In this document: positions 19,032-27,697 of the stretch, in pieces
How the letters are laid out: every line of letters begins with the position of its first letter
Position numbering within the stretch: position 1 is the stretch's first letter
Assembly: GCA_002163005.1 (NCBI GenBank)
Contig: MAAF01000056.1
Coordinates: forward strand, 147,177 to 211,176
Direction of reading: 5' to 3'
Source: Colwellia psychrerythraea
Lineage (GTDB): Bacteria; Pseudomonadota; Gammaproteobacteria; Enterobacterales; Alteromonadaceae
DNA length: 64,000 bases
The notes under the pieces: model-generated
Database searches by the model: none
What the model was told of the DNA's origin: nothing
Seen by the model: only the letters and a program-made list of their open reading frames with translations
Program-made: the position numbers and the translations under genes

Positions 19032-19050
19032 TTGCAAAGACTATACCAAA
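19032..19050 (-). promoter_or_regulatory. Candidate sigma-54 (-24/-12) promoter for the EF-hand gene
   Basis: The minus strand reads TTTGGTATAGTCTTTGCAA. It has the invariant GG, exactly ten bases, then GC, with a consensus TTGCA -12 element and a partial TGGCACG match at -24. Transcription would begin near 19022, giving a 5' UTR of about 58 bases before ATG 18964. Confidence 0.55.
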
Positions 19051-19113
19051 TAGAATAAGTAACTGATTTTTATGGATTTACATAACATTTAATCAACTAA
19101 AACCTTGCCAAAG

Positions 19114-19131
19114 TGTCACCAGATAACAACA
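19114..19131. promoter_or_regulatory. Near-match GlrR site (TGTC-N10-AACA)
   Basis: TGTC is followed by ten bases and AACA, one mismatch from the TGTC-N10-GACA consensus known for enterobacterial GlrR. It lies about 80 bases upstream of the candidate sigma-54 promoter, a usual distance for an enhancer. Confidence 0.35.
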
Positions 19132-19233
19132 CAATAAAATATTGTCAGTTATTGGTGGATAAAAAACTGATACAAAATAAAATAAAACATTGTTTTACAA
19201 CGACTTAAAAAATCAACTTTTATCTTTTGTACT

Positions 19234-19251
19234 TGTCTCAAAATAAAGACA
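19234..19251. promoter_or_regulatory. Perfect GlrR/QseF-type binding site (TGTC-N10-GACA)
   Basis: TGTCTCAAAATAAAGACA matches exactly the dyad bound by GlrR upstream of glmY in enterobacteria. It lies about 77-94 bases before the glrK start and about 190-200 bases upstream of the divergent candidate sigma-54 promoter. It could serve autoregulation, the EF-hand gene, or both. Confidence 0.55.
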
Positions 19252-19327
19252 GTCTTGTTTTTATGTTGTTTTTGTCATACAAAGGGCATTCAGGTGTAAC
19301 CATAGTAAAGAGCTCAGGCTAGATTTT

Positions 19328-20863
19328 ATGACTTCTCATAGCAACCTAAAAAAAAGTAAGCGATTACCAAGCCAGTTAACACGTTCTTTTTTTAATTTTA
19401 GCCAATCACTCCTTAATAAAATCTCTATTAAGAAACTGACATTAATTGGTTTTACCTTCGTCGCAATGCCATTGGTGATGGCTTTGATTTTTGGCGCAAA
19501 TAAAGCCAGTGAGTTAGCCAAAAAAAGTACTAGTGCTATCTATAATGTTGCGCAATTAACACAGCTTAACAGTAAGCTTGATGACACGATTGCCAAACTA
19601 GAGCGCTCTGCAAGTCAATTTGTGGTACTTAAAGACGATGAATTGCTTGCCGTATATAGTGGCCATCACAAAGCGTTAAAAGATATCATTCAAGAAACAT
19701 CGGCTAAGCAGCAGGATAAAGTACTAAAAGAGCAGCTAACATCGTTGCAAGCTGAAAGTTATAGAATAAAAGTACTAATGCTAAGTGATGATGTTGGTGC
19801 TTTTTCTTTAGAGCAAATCCAACAAGAATTTGAACCATTACAACTTATTAATGAGCAACTAGAGAAACGCAGCGCTTTTGTTGTTAATCAGCAAGTTCTA
19901 GATATACAACACACCACCGAAGAGATTAGTAATAGCATTCTTGAGCGCTTATATATTATCCCTATCACTCTGCTCATTGCCGGTGTATTTATCATTTTGA
20001 TCACCAAACCATTAAAACGACTCACGGATAAAATTCAATTGCTTGAGCAAGGAAGTTTTGAACAAGAAATTAACTTACACGGTCCTGCTGAAGTCAGGGA
20101 AATAGCAGATGCGCTAGAAAACATGCGCCAACGGCTTCATGCACTTGAGTTACAAAAGTCGAGCTTTATCCGTCATATATCCCATGAATTAAAAACACCA
20201 CTAGCTGCAATTAGGGAGGGCACTGAGCTTATTTATGATAATAGTGTTGGCCCGCTCAATGAGGACCAGCAAGAAATTTGCGATATCATTCGCGTGAGTG
20301 TTAATCGTCTTCAGCGTTTAATTGAAGACTTACTCGATTTCAATATTGTCCTTGATTCAACCAGCCTACATGGCTTAGAGAAAATTAGTTTATCTGAGTT
20401 AATAAACGATGCATGTAATATTCGAAAACTCGATATTAAGTCGAAAAATTTGACCATGAAGTGTAATAACAGTCCGTACTTTATTTACAGTAACAGCAAA
20501 CAACTCAGTGTCATTTTCGATAATATTCTCTCTAATGCGATAAAATATTCCCCGGTAGATGGAAATATCACCATAACTTATAGTAGTAGCAAGGAGTGCA
20601 TAACCATTAATATCATTGACCAAGGACCTGGGATAGAGCCATCGCTCAGCGAAAAAGTATTTGATGCTTTTTATCAGGGTAAAGCCCCAATAAACAGTCA
20701 GATAAAAGGCAGTGGCTTAGGACTTACCATAGTCAAAGAGCTATTACTTCGCCTTAATGGTAATATCGAAGTTATACCAGCAAGGAAAATTAGCGCTGCC
20801 AATGAGAGCGGCGCCTGCATCACCATCACTTTACCTAATACGCAAACAGATAATGAATTATGA
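19328..20863 (+). CDS. glrK: Sensor histidine kinase GlrK (QseE)
   Basis: A 511-residue membrane kinase with TM1 at about 37-57, a helical periplasmic sensor, TM2 near residues 220-236, and HAMP. HisKA has H286 in RHISHELKTPL. The ATPase domain shows N box SNAIKYSP, DQGPGIEP and GSGLGLTIVKELL. Together with the lipoprotein and the sigma-54 regulator that follow, this is the GlrK-QseG-GlrR arrangement, which in enterobacteria controls the glmY small RNA and envelope functions. The stop overlaps the next gene start by four bases (ATGA), so translation is coupled. The target in this genus is unknown. Confidence 0.9.
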   Translation: MTSHSNLKKSKRLPSQLTRSFFNFSQSLLNKISIKKLTLIGFTFVAMPLVMALIFGANKASELAKKSTSAIYNVAQLTQLNSKLDDTIAKLERSASQFVVLKDDELLAVYSGHHKALKDIIQETSAKQQDKVLKEQLTSLQAESYRIKVLMLSDDVGAFSLEQIQQEFEPLQLINEQLEKRSAFVVNQQVLDIQHTTEEISNSILERLYIIPITLLIAGVFIILITKPLKRLTDKIQLLEQGSFEQEINLHGPAEVREIADALENMRQRLHALELQKSSFIRHISHELKTPLAAIREGTELIYDNSVGPLNEDQQEICDIIRVSVNRLQRLIEDLLDFNIVLDSTSLHGLEKISLSELINDACNIRKLDIKSKNLTMKCNNSPYFIYSNSKQLSVIFDNILSNAIKYSPVDGNITITYSSSKECITINIIDQGPGIEPSLSEKVFDAFYQGKAPINSQIKGSGLGLTIVKELLLRLNGNIEVIPARKISAANESGACITITLPNTQTDNEL

Positions 20864-21459
20864 AAATAACTAACCTGAGCGTAAAACATTCAACAATGAG
20901 ACCGGCTAAACAGTGCCTTTCGATCGCATTTATTCTGCTATTAACCAGTTTATCAACTGCTTGCCAAGTGACTGAGCCAACAGCTATTACTCATAATGAG
21001 AATACTAATGCTAATGATTCGGTCAAATATAGTCAGTATTACTTAACGTTAAAAACCCTAAGTAATAAGCAGCTCTTGTTAGAAGAGAAAAAGCAGCAGT
21101 CATTATTGACTAGTCAGCTCAACGACATCCCCCTTAGCCAAGGCAAGCTCATCTTACTCTATAGTTTGCCAAATCCAGGGCTTAATCAACCTTACAAAGC
21201 AAAACGACTACTCAATGAGCATTTACTGACAAGTAATAAAATGAGTAAAGATAACCTCGCTTTTATCATGTTATTAAGAGATCAATTAAATATCCAACTT
21301 CGTTTACTTGAAAAGCAAGCGCGCGCTGACAAAGAATACAATCAACAGAATGATGAACACCGCGCAACAATTGAAGAGTTAAACCAACAATTAGACCTTG
21401 TAAATAAGCAACTGATCTTACTAAAAAAAATAGACCAGAATATTAACGAGCGTGGCTAA
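20860..21459 (+). CDS. qseG: QseG-like lipoprotein of the GlrK/GlrR system
   Basis: The 199-residue protein has a lipoprotein signal (IAFILLLTSLSTAC) and a helical body ending in a coiled coil (ATIEELNQQLDLVNKQLILL). Sequence similarity to QseG (YfhG) is weak by eye. The position between glrK and glrR, the size and the lipobox make it the counterpart. In enterobacteria QseG is an outer-membrane lipoprotein that interacts with the kinase sensor domain. The ATG overlaps glrK by four bases; an internal ATG at 20896 is an alternative start. Confidence 0.75.
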   Translation: MKITNLSVKHSTMRPAKQCLSIAFILLLTSLSTACQVTEPTAITHNENTNANDSVKYSQYYLTLKTLSNKQLLLEEKKQQSLLTSQLNDIPLSQGKLILLYSLPNPGLNQPYKAKRLLNEHLLTSNKMSKDNLAFIMLLRDQLNIQLRLLEKQARADKEYNQQNDEHRATIEELNQQLDLVNKQLILLKKIDQNINERG

Positions 21460-21473
21460 GAGAGAGACATTTT

Positions 21474-22847
21474 ATGAACCTAAGCAGTCAAAAAGTTACC
21501 AGCAACTCAGCCAAAATTCTTATAGTGGATGATGATCCAAGTTTATTACGTTTACTCAGTATTCGTTTATCAGCTGCAGGCTATAATGTTGAATCTGCCG
21601 CCAATGCAAAAATCGCTTTAGGAAGATTACAAAACTTTATTCCTCAAGTAGTTATTAGCGATTTGCGCATGGAAGGCATGGATGGCATGGCTCTATTTGA
21701 ACAAATTAGAATACAGCATCCGAATATCCCTGTAGTAATAATGACTGCCCATGGCACTATTCCTGATGCGATTAACGCCACTAAGCAAGGTGTTTTTAGT
21801 TTTTTAACTAAACCTTTTGAAAGCCAAGAGCTACTCGATACCGTTGAGCAAGCCATACGTTTACAGCCTTCAAATAGTGAAAAAACGAGTGAAACAGAGC
21901 AATGGCGAAATAATATAATTAGTCGAAGTACTGTGATGACTTCACTATTACAACAAGCCAAACAGGTCGCTACCAGTGATTTTAGTGTCCTTATTCATAG
22001 TCAAAGCGGCACAGGTAAAGAGTTGCTAGCAAAAGCTATTCACCAAGCGAGTAACAGGAAAAATAAGGTCTTCACCGCAATCAATTGTGCCGCTATACCT
22101 GAACAACTCCTTGAATCTGAATTGTTTGGTCACATTAAAGGAGCATTTACCGGCGCAGAACGAAATCATCAAGGCTTGTTTCAAGCAACCAATGGCGGTA
22201 CTTTATTCTTAGATGAAATTGGTGATATGCCACTAAGCTTTCAAGTTAAACTATTACGCGTTTTACAAGAACGAGAAGTCAGACCGGTAGGCAGTACCCA
22301 AGCCGTAAAGGTCGATGTACGCATCATTTCAGCAACCCATGTTAATTTAACAAAAGCGATTAAAGCCAGTACTTTTAGAGAAGATTTATATTATCGACTT
22401 AATGTTGTTGAGTTAGAGTTACCCACTTTAGCGCAACGAAGAGAAGATATTCCATTGTTGGTCCAATACTTTTTAAATCAAGCGGTTGTTCGCTCAAACG
22501 TGCCCATAAAAAGCATCAACCAAGAAGCTATGGAGTTACTTATTAGTGCCCCTTGGCCAGGTAATATCAGACAGCTGCAAAACGTGATAGAGCAAAGTAT
22601 TGCACTATCGAGTGAAAGCGTCATCAGTGCAAATTTAGTGAAAAATGCACTGCGTGATGATTCAACTCAATTACCATCTTTTCAGCAAGCACGCGATCAT
22701 TTTGAGCGAGATTATTTATCAAAGTTATTAAAGATTACGGCAGGAAATGTATCACAGGCTGCACGCATTGCTCAACGTAACCGTACTGAGTTTTATAAGC
22801 TACTAAACCGTCATCACTTGGTCGCTGAATCATATCGTGATGAATAA
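21474..22847 (+). CDS. glrR: Sigma-54-dependent response regulator GlrR (QseF)
   Basis: An NtrC-class activator of 457 residues. The receiver carries phosphoacceptor D63 (VVISDLRMEGMDG). The AAA+ domain has SQSGTGKE (Walker A), the sigma-54-contacting loop GAFTGA, and LFLDEIGDMP (Walker B). A Fis-type helix-turn-helix lies at the C-terminus (GNVSQAARIAQRNRTEFYKLL). It is the third gene of the glrK-qseG-glrR operon. A perfect TGTC-N10-GACA site upstream of glrK suits its expected DNA target. Confidence 0.92.
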   Translation: MNLSSQKVTSNSAKILIVDDDPSLLRLLSIRLSAAGYNVESAANAKIALGRLQNFIPQVVISDLRMEGMDGMALFEQIRIQHPNIPVVIMTAHGTIPDAINATKQGVFSFLTKPFESQELLDTVEQAIRLQPSNSEKTSETEQWRNNIISRSTVMTSLLQQAKQVATSDFSVLIHSQSGTGKELLAKAIHQASNRKNKVFTAINCAAIPEQLLESELFGHIKGAFTGAERNHQGLFQATNGGTLFLDEIGDMPLSFQVKLLRVLQEREVRPVGSTQAVKVDVRIISATHVNLTKAIKASTFREDLYYRLNVVELELPTLAQRREDIPLLVQYFLNQAVVRSNVPIKSINQEAMELLISAPWPGNIRQLQNVIEQSIALSSESVISANLVKNALRDDSTQLPSFQQARDHFERDYLSKLLKITAGNVSQAARIAQRNRTEFYKLLNRHHLVAESYRDE

Positions 22848-22848
22848 C

Positions 22849-22895
22849 CTATACCTGTTACCACCCAAGATATATCAGAGTCCTTAACGGGTATA
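22849..22895. repeat. Degenerate ATACCCG-family palindrome after glrR
   Basis: ATACCTGTTA and TTAACGGGTAT form an imperfect inverted repeat resembling the ends at 13719-13775. It starts two bases after the glrR stop and could double as a transcript end. Confidence 0.5.
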
Positions 22896-22965
22896 TAGCA
22901 CTTCATCAGGCGAGGGCTTAACGTCTAGTTCTCGAACCATATCAGCAAGACACTGATTGAAGCGA

Positions 22966-24549
22966 TTAGGTGTCGACGTTAGTGCTTAATATCTTTTTTA
23001 CACCATCAAGATAAGCATCATATTTTTCCCAATTACCTATCGAGCGATTATTAATAGGGCTACGTACTTGCAGCGCACTAGCGGTAGCCACTGGTGCAGA
23101 GTTTTGATGAATATCAACACAGTGTTCTTGCCAAGAAAGATCACAAAATTTAATAATCTGCTTAGCTTCATTTAAAGGATCGTTAACCAATTTTTCATAA
23201 TTAATTAAATAAAAATTTTCAGGAAAAACTGCCAACCACAATTCAGCTAATTGTTTGAATAATTTATAGAATTCCGTGGTAGTTTGCAGATCATAAGCAT
23301 AACTGTAATACGATTGATTAACGGAAAAAAGCTGCCTGAAATTACTGACAATAGTATCCAGTGGATTTCTATCTAAACAAATTATTTTTGCCTTTGGTAA
23401 TGCTTGTAGGATAAAACCAACATAAAGTACATTTAATGGCATCTTATCGACAAACTTTGCTGTGTTTCCAGTTATTGCCCGCGTATTTTCAATATACGCT
23501 TTACCCAACTCAGTAAAGTTAATGTGTTGTGTTGCTGCTACCGTCTCGGCATCGATTACACGATTACTAGCAGTTTTAGTCATTTTTTTAACGAGTAAGC
23601 CAAAGTGTTGTAACTCCCCTGCACTAGTCACGTCAGTATGTTGTGAAATAATTCGTTCAACCAAGGTTGTCCCTGATCTTGGCATACCAACCACGAATAT
23701 TGCTTCATTGGTTTCAAAGCCCCGAGACAGAGACTCCTGGCGGTCTTTAAAGTGGCTTCTAAGACTTTGAAACAGCGCTTTGTCTTCATCAATGCTGTAG
23801 TTCAACTGTTTGAGCTTGAATTTTTTTGCCGTGTCTAAGTAGTGAAATGCTTTGTCAAAATCTTTTAAGGCTTCATATTCACGTGCTAGGGCATGGCCTA
23901 TATATAATCTGTCGTCTGCATGCTGAGTTTGTTCAAATAATTGCTCAAGTAGAGGAATATGATTGCAGTCTTTTGATATCCCTCCTAACCCTGTCAATGC
24001 CGAATGTGCTTTGTAATAGTTTGGCGCCATTGAAATAGTTTTCTCATAGGCTTTTTTAGCGCCATCAAAGTCGCCAATAAACTTTAATGAAGCACCTAAA
24101 TTAAAAAAGTAACTCGGATTTTTATCATTAATAGCTACCGATTTTTTAAAAAACTCAACCGCTTTTTCATGCAATCCCATTTGGCTATACGCCACGCCGA
24201 GCGTATCTAAGGTTAATGAGGATTGAACCGTTAATTTAGCGATTAACTTAGCAGCAAGATCAGCAAATTGTAGTGCTTGGACATGATTGTGTTCGAGCGC
24301 ATAGTGTTTGGCAAGTTGTGATAAATACTCGGGGTTATTAGGAGCAAGACCATTGGCTTGCTTAATCAATTCAATCGCTTTTGCTAAATTATGATGGGCA
24401 CTGGCTATCATAGCTAATAAAAAATAGGCGTCAGCAAAATATTTATCTTGCTGTAAAATTAAAATTAAATGCTGATGCGCTTGTTGATACAAACCTTGAT
24501 TTAAAGCTTTTTGTGCTTGCTGGTGTAATACTTTTATTGTGCTAGACAT
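22966..24549 (-). CDS. TPR-repeat sulfotransferase family protein
   Basis: The first 250 residues of 527 are TPR repeats (AYFLLAMIASAHHNLAKAIE, LGVAYSQMGLHEKAVEFF, LGASLKFIGDFDGAKKAYEK). A sulfotransferase domain follows, with the PAPS phosphate-binding loop VVGMPRSGTTLVERI near residues 287-300 and a second nucleotide-binding region around CLDRNPLDTIVSNFR. It should transfer sulfate from PAPS to an unknown acceptor, possibly a glycan or protein. The TonB-dependent receptor gene lies upstream on the same strand, separated by a strong terminator. Confidence 0.88.
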   Translation of the reverse strand: MSSTIKVLHQQAQKALNQGLYQQAHQHLILILQQDKYFADAYFLLAMIASAHHNLAKAIELIKQANGLAPNNPEYLSQLAKHYALEHNHVQALQFADLAAKLIAKLTVQSSLTLDTLGVAYSQMGLHEKAVEFFKKSVAINDKNPSYFFNLGASLKFIGDFDGAKKAYEKTISMAPNYYKAHSALTGLGGISKDCNHIPLLEQLFEQTQHADDRLYIGHALAREYEALKDFDKAFHYLDTAKKFKLKQLNYSIDEDKALFQSLRSHFKDRQESLSRGFETNEAIFVVGMPRSGTTLVERIISQHTDVTSAGELQHFGLLVKKMTKTASNRVIDAETVAATQHINFTELGKAYIENTRAITGNTAKFVDKMPLNVLYVGFILQALPKAKIICLDRNPLDTIVSNFRQLFSVNQSYYSYAYDLQTTTEFYKLFKQLAELWLAVFPENFYLINYEKLVNDPLNEAKQIIKFCDLSWQEHCVDIHQNSAPVATASALQVRSPINNRSIGNWEKYDAYLDGVKKILSTNVDT

Positions 24550-24610
24550 GCTTCAACCATTTAATTTTAATTAACGAGAGAATAATTATTTTGAGTCACT
24601 ACTACTTATA

Positions 24611-24657
24611 AAAAAGGCGCTGTATTATTTAATAAACTAAAATAATACTACGCCTTT
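24611..24657 (-). terminator. Long hairpin terminator after the TonB-dependent receptor gene
   Basis: The stem pairs AAAGGCG with CGCCTTT and, inside it, GTATTATTT with AAATAATAC. A run of T follows on the minus strand. It ends the receptor transcript before the sulfotransferase gene. Confidence 0.85.
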
Positions 24658-24683
24658 GTTTTTTCTTTCAGTTAAGTTAACAC

Positions 24684-27191
24684 TTAAATATCAAACAAGT
24701 ATTCGAAACGCACACCTGCTTTACGTGGTGTGATTAAATAATGCCCGTAGTTACGCTGTATATCAGTTCCGTTTGAATTCATAAAAGGATGTTTAGCTAA
24801 ACCAATGTCTCCTTGATCACGTCGCACTGAACTATAGGCATATTTATCAAACATGTTATCTACGTACAAGGTTACCGACCAAACATCTTCAGAGAAGCGT
24901 GCTGACATATTACTCAACGCATAACCAGGTATTACTTCACCATCAGCCCTTAAGCCCGCTTTAGAATAGACATCACTTTGATAAGTTAAACCATAGTTAA
25001 TGTCTAAACCAGTATCACCAAATACTTCAGTGGAATAAGTAGCCCCTAATGAGAATTGATGCTCGGCTGAGCCGGGTAAACGATCACCATCTTTACCGTC
25101 ATAATAGCTTTGAGGTACTCCCGCAGCTAGTTCATCAGGAAGTAATATTTGTAACATAAATGGCGCATCTGCAGTTAATTCTGCCTTGGTATAAGCGTAT
25201 GTCGCATAAGCGATAATACTATCAGTCAACATGGCTCGAGAAGAAATCTCAACACCTTTAGATTCTGCTGTACCTGCATTACTGATAATAGGCTGTTGGC
25301 CAACTTCTGTAGCACCCGAAACCTGAGCGTTGTCCCACTCAACCATAAAGAGTGCGGCATTAAAATGTAATTGGTTACTAAACCAAGTACTCTTAAAGCC
25401 TAACTCGTAGTTAGTGGTGGTATCTGACTCATACAATAATTCATCCGGTTGGGCACATACACTCTGTTGCTCCCCTGTATTTTCTTTACATACGGCAATA
25501 CCGTTAGAGCCGCCAATTCTATAACCTTCACTTATCGTGGCATAACCCATGACATCATCACTAAATTGATAACTGGCATTAACCTTCAATAGGCTACCAT
25601 CATCAGCAGCAGAAATACTTGCAAAGTCTAAATTAATCTCATCGGGAGCATAAAAAACTCTATTACCATCTTCATCGTCAAAACCATAGACGGTATTAGC
25701 TAAAGGGAAGTCAACTGTAGATGATGATTTGACCTCATAGTCATAAAAACGAGCACCCAGCATCAAGGTTAACCTATCCGTTACGCTATAGGTTATTTCA
25801 CCAAAAATAGCGGACTCCGTAGTTTCTGTATTATCCACTGAGATATATTCTAATGAATCAGGACGTAATTGCACCCCACCAAAGTTATCAACAGCATATT
25901 GATCGAAGCCCGGTGTAAATTCACGAGTATCGAAAAGTTTTTCAAATTTATTATAATAAGCGCCGACAATCCAAGAGAATGCTGAATCCCCTGTGGATAC
26001 TAAGCGGATTTCTTGGGTGAAGTTTTCAGCTTCATCGACTTCTCGAGTAAAAGCTGAGAAGCCAGGGAATTCTTCATAGCTATAATCTAAACGAATCAAT
26101 AAATCAGTTTGATCACGCTGGCCAAGGGCTTCAAACTCTGAATAACCAGTTGCAGAAGTCAGTTCCGCAAAACCTAAATCAACGGTCATTTCTAAACTAA
26201 GTAAAGTATCTTCTTTTTCTCTTGGCTCTTGATAACGATAACCTGATTCATATTCACCCATCACCGTAGATAAAGAATTCGTTTCACTTAAACTATTGTG
26301 ATGAACGATAGAACGGCCACCAATTTCTTGTTTTTGATAAAAGTAAGACAAGGTAGCATCAAAAATATCATTGGCTTGCCAGCGAATCATCGCTTTTGCC
26401 GTCGTTGTTTGCTCGAAATTAGCATCTTTCACTTGTCTCAAGTTACTGTTAACCGCATCACTGTCTGACCAATCCGGATCCGGCAATGACCCCCCCCCTT
26501 CTCGAACCACATAGTTATAATCAATATAGCCAGGCTCATCTAAATAGTTAACAGCAAAACGTACCGCTAATTCATCATCAATAAGTGGTGTATTAAACAC
26601 AAAACCAGCTTCACCACCGGTATCATCACTTTCTGATAACGTAAAAATATCACCATAAAGCGAGCCTGATGTTTCGTCTAATATCGGTTTATTTGGCAAA
26701 TAACGAATAGCGCCGCCAAGCGTGCCAGCGCCATATAAAGTTCCTTGTGGACCAATTAAAACCTCGACACGTTCAACGTCAATGAGTTTCATATCAACGA
26801 CAAGGGGAATTTCGCCAATGTAAGTGGCAACAGTTCCTGCATCAGAATCAGGACCGGACGAGTTGGTATTTAAACCACGAACAATAATCGGAGAGCCCGT
26901 ACGACCACCTTGGTCAGCAACACTTAAACCTGGTACCCAACGAGCAACATCAGACAACTGAGTTATATTTTGATCTTTCATCACATCAGCATCAAGTGCC
27001 GTGATATTTAATGGCGCCTCTTGCACTGTAGATGCTCGACGAGAGGCCGTAACTTGGATACGCTCTATACCATCCGCTGCAGAATCTTTAACTGCTTCTT
27101 CTGCATAACTATTTACGGGTAAAGCCAGTGCAGAACTCAGTGCTAAGCATATGGCAGACTTCTTAAATACCTGCGATTTTTTTACTTTCAT
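24684..27191 (-). CDS. TonB-dependent outer-membrane receptor
   Basis: The 835-residue receptor has a signal peptide (cleavage near NSYAEE), a TonB-box-like segment (ERIQVTASR, residues 43-51) and a plug domain (APLNITALDADVM, VEVLIGPQGTLYGAGTLGGAIRY). A large barrel full of aromatic strands ends FEYLFDI. It resembles the broad OAR/carbohydrate-type receptor group of Alteromonadales; the ligand cannot be named. Nine consecutive G on the coding strand (26490-26498) encode three glycines at residues 232-234 and could slip. An inverted repeat at 27306-27337 may be an operator. Confidence 0.92.
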   Translation of the reverse strand: MKVKKSQVFKKSAICLALSSALALPVNSYAEEAVKDSAADGIERIQVTASRRASTVQEAPLNITALDADVMKDQNITQLSDVARWVPGLSVADQGGRTGSPIIVRGLNTNSSGPDSDAGTVATYIGEIPLVVDMKLIDVERVEVLIGPQGTLYGAGTLGGAIRYLPNKPILDETSGSLYGDIFTLSESDDTGGEAGFVFNTPLIDDELAVRFAVNYLDEPGYIDYNYVVREGGGSLPDPDWSDSDAVNSNLRQVKDANFEQTTTAKAMIRWQANDIFDATLSYFYQKQEIGGRSIVHHNSLSETNSLSTVMGEYESGYRYQEPREKEDTLLSLEMTVDLGFAELTSATGYSEFEALGQRDQTDLLIRLDYSYEEFPGFSAFTREVDEAENFTQEIRLVSTGDSAFSWIVGAYYNKFEKLFDTREFTPGFDQYAVDNFGGVQLRPDSLEYISVDNTETTESAIFGEITYSVTDRLTLMLGARFYDYEVKSSSTVDFPLANTVYGFDDEDGNRVFYAPDEINLDFASISAADDGSLLKVNASYQFSDDVMGYATISEGYRIGGSNGIAVCKENTGEQQSVCAQPDELLYESDTTTNYELGFKSTWFSNQLHFNAALFMVEWDNAQVSGATEVGQQPIISNAGTAESKGVEISSRAMLTDSIIAYATYAYTKAELTADAPFMLQILLPDELAAGVPQSYYDGKDGDRLPGSAEHQFSLGATYSTEVFGDTGLDINYGLTYQSDVYSKAGLRADGEVIPGYALSNMSARFSEDVWSVTLYVDNMFDKYAYSSVRRDQGDIGLAKHPFMNSNGTDIQRNYGHYLITPRKAGVRFEYLFDI

Positions 27192-27305
27192 GTGGTCTAT
27201 TCCGAAATTTATATATATGGCTTATAGCCACTTCTTATAGCTAATTATTTCACTATTTGAAAGTTTTTCTAATTCAAATATCTACTTTATTATGAAGAAA
27301 CATTA

Positions 27306-27337
27306 TGTCATAACAATAAATTATTGTATTTATGACA
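27306..27337. promoter_or_regulatory. Operator-like dyad upstream of the TonB-dependent receptor
   Basis: TGTCATAA and TTATGACA form an 8-bp inverted repeat with a 16-base centre that itself contains CAATAA and TTATTG. It lies 115-146 bases before the receptor ATG. No known regulator is assigned. Confidence 0.35.
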
Positions 27338-27612
27338 GCTATTCCATCTTAACTGGGATTATATATGGTTATGCAGTTTTATTGAATAACTACCTACACA
27401 TAATAATTAAATAGAAGTTTAGGATCATTAAGTAAAACTATTCTTATTTTGGCTAACATTAACTTTTAAGAAATTTACCTTAAATATTTCAATTAGTTTG
27501 CTAGATTCTTTTTCTCATTGCTATTTTTACTAGGGGTAATCAAGAAAAGGGTAAAGCAGAAGGGAACTTAACTAGGTAAATTAACATTCTTGATAAACGC
27601 TAATAAAACGTT

Positions 27613-27644
27613 ATGCCATTCCGTATAAAGAAGTGACCACTTAG
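27613..27644. repeat. Solo arm related to the 264-bp elements
   Basis: ATGCCATTCCGTATAAAGAA and the following GTGACCACTTAG match the right arm of the element at 53541-53804 (read in complement) with few differences. No core is present, so this is a remnant or a solo terminal repeat. Confidence 0.55.
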
Positions 27645-27697
27645 AACGGCATGGGCGACATTAACCCCATTTGTATCACCAAATGGGGATTTGATGA

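Larger units (their letters stand above)
27192..27697. other. Promoter region of the TonB-dependent receptor plus repeat remnants
   Basis: 506 bases without a gene. It contains the operator-like dyad at 27306-27337, a solo arm related to the 264-bp elements at 27613-27644, and a 9-bp hairpin CCCCATTTG/CAAATGGGG at 27665-27688 just after the esterase stop. The last is probably a transcript end but lacks a T run. Confidence 0.5.

Noticed and set aside
18552-19058. Two plus-strand frames over the EF-hand gene
   Set aside because: Antisense to a gene with clear EF-hand motifs and good start signals.
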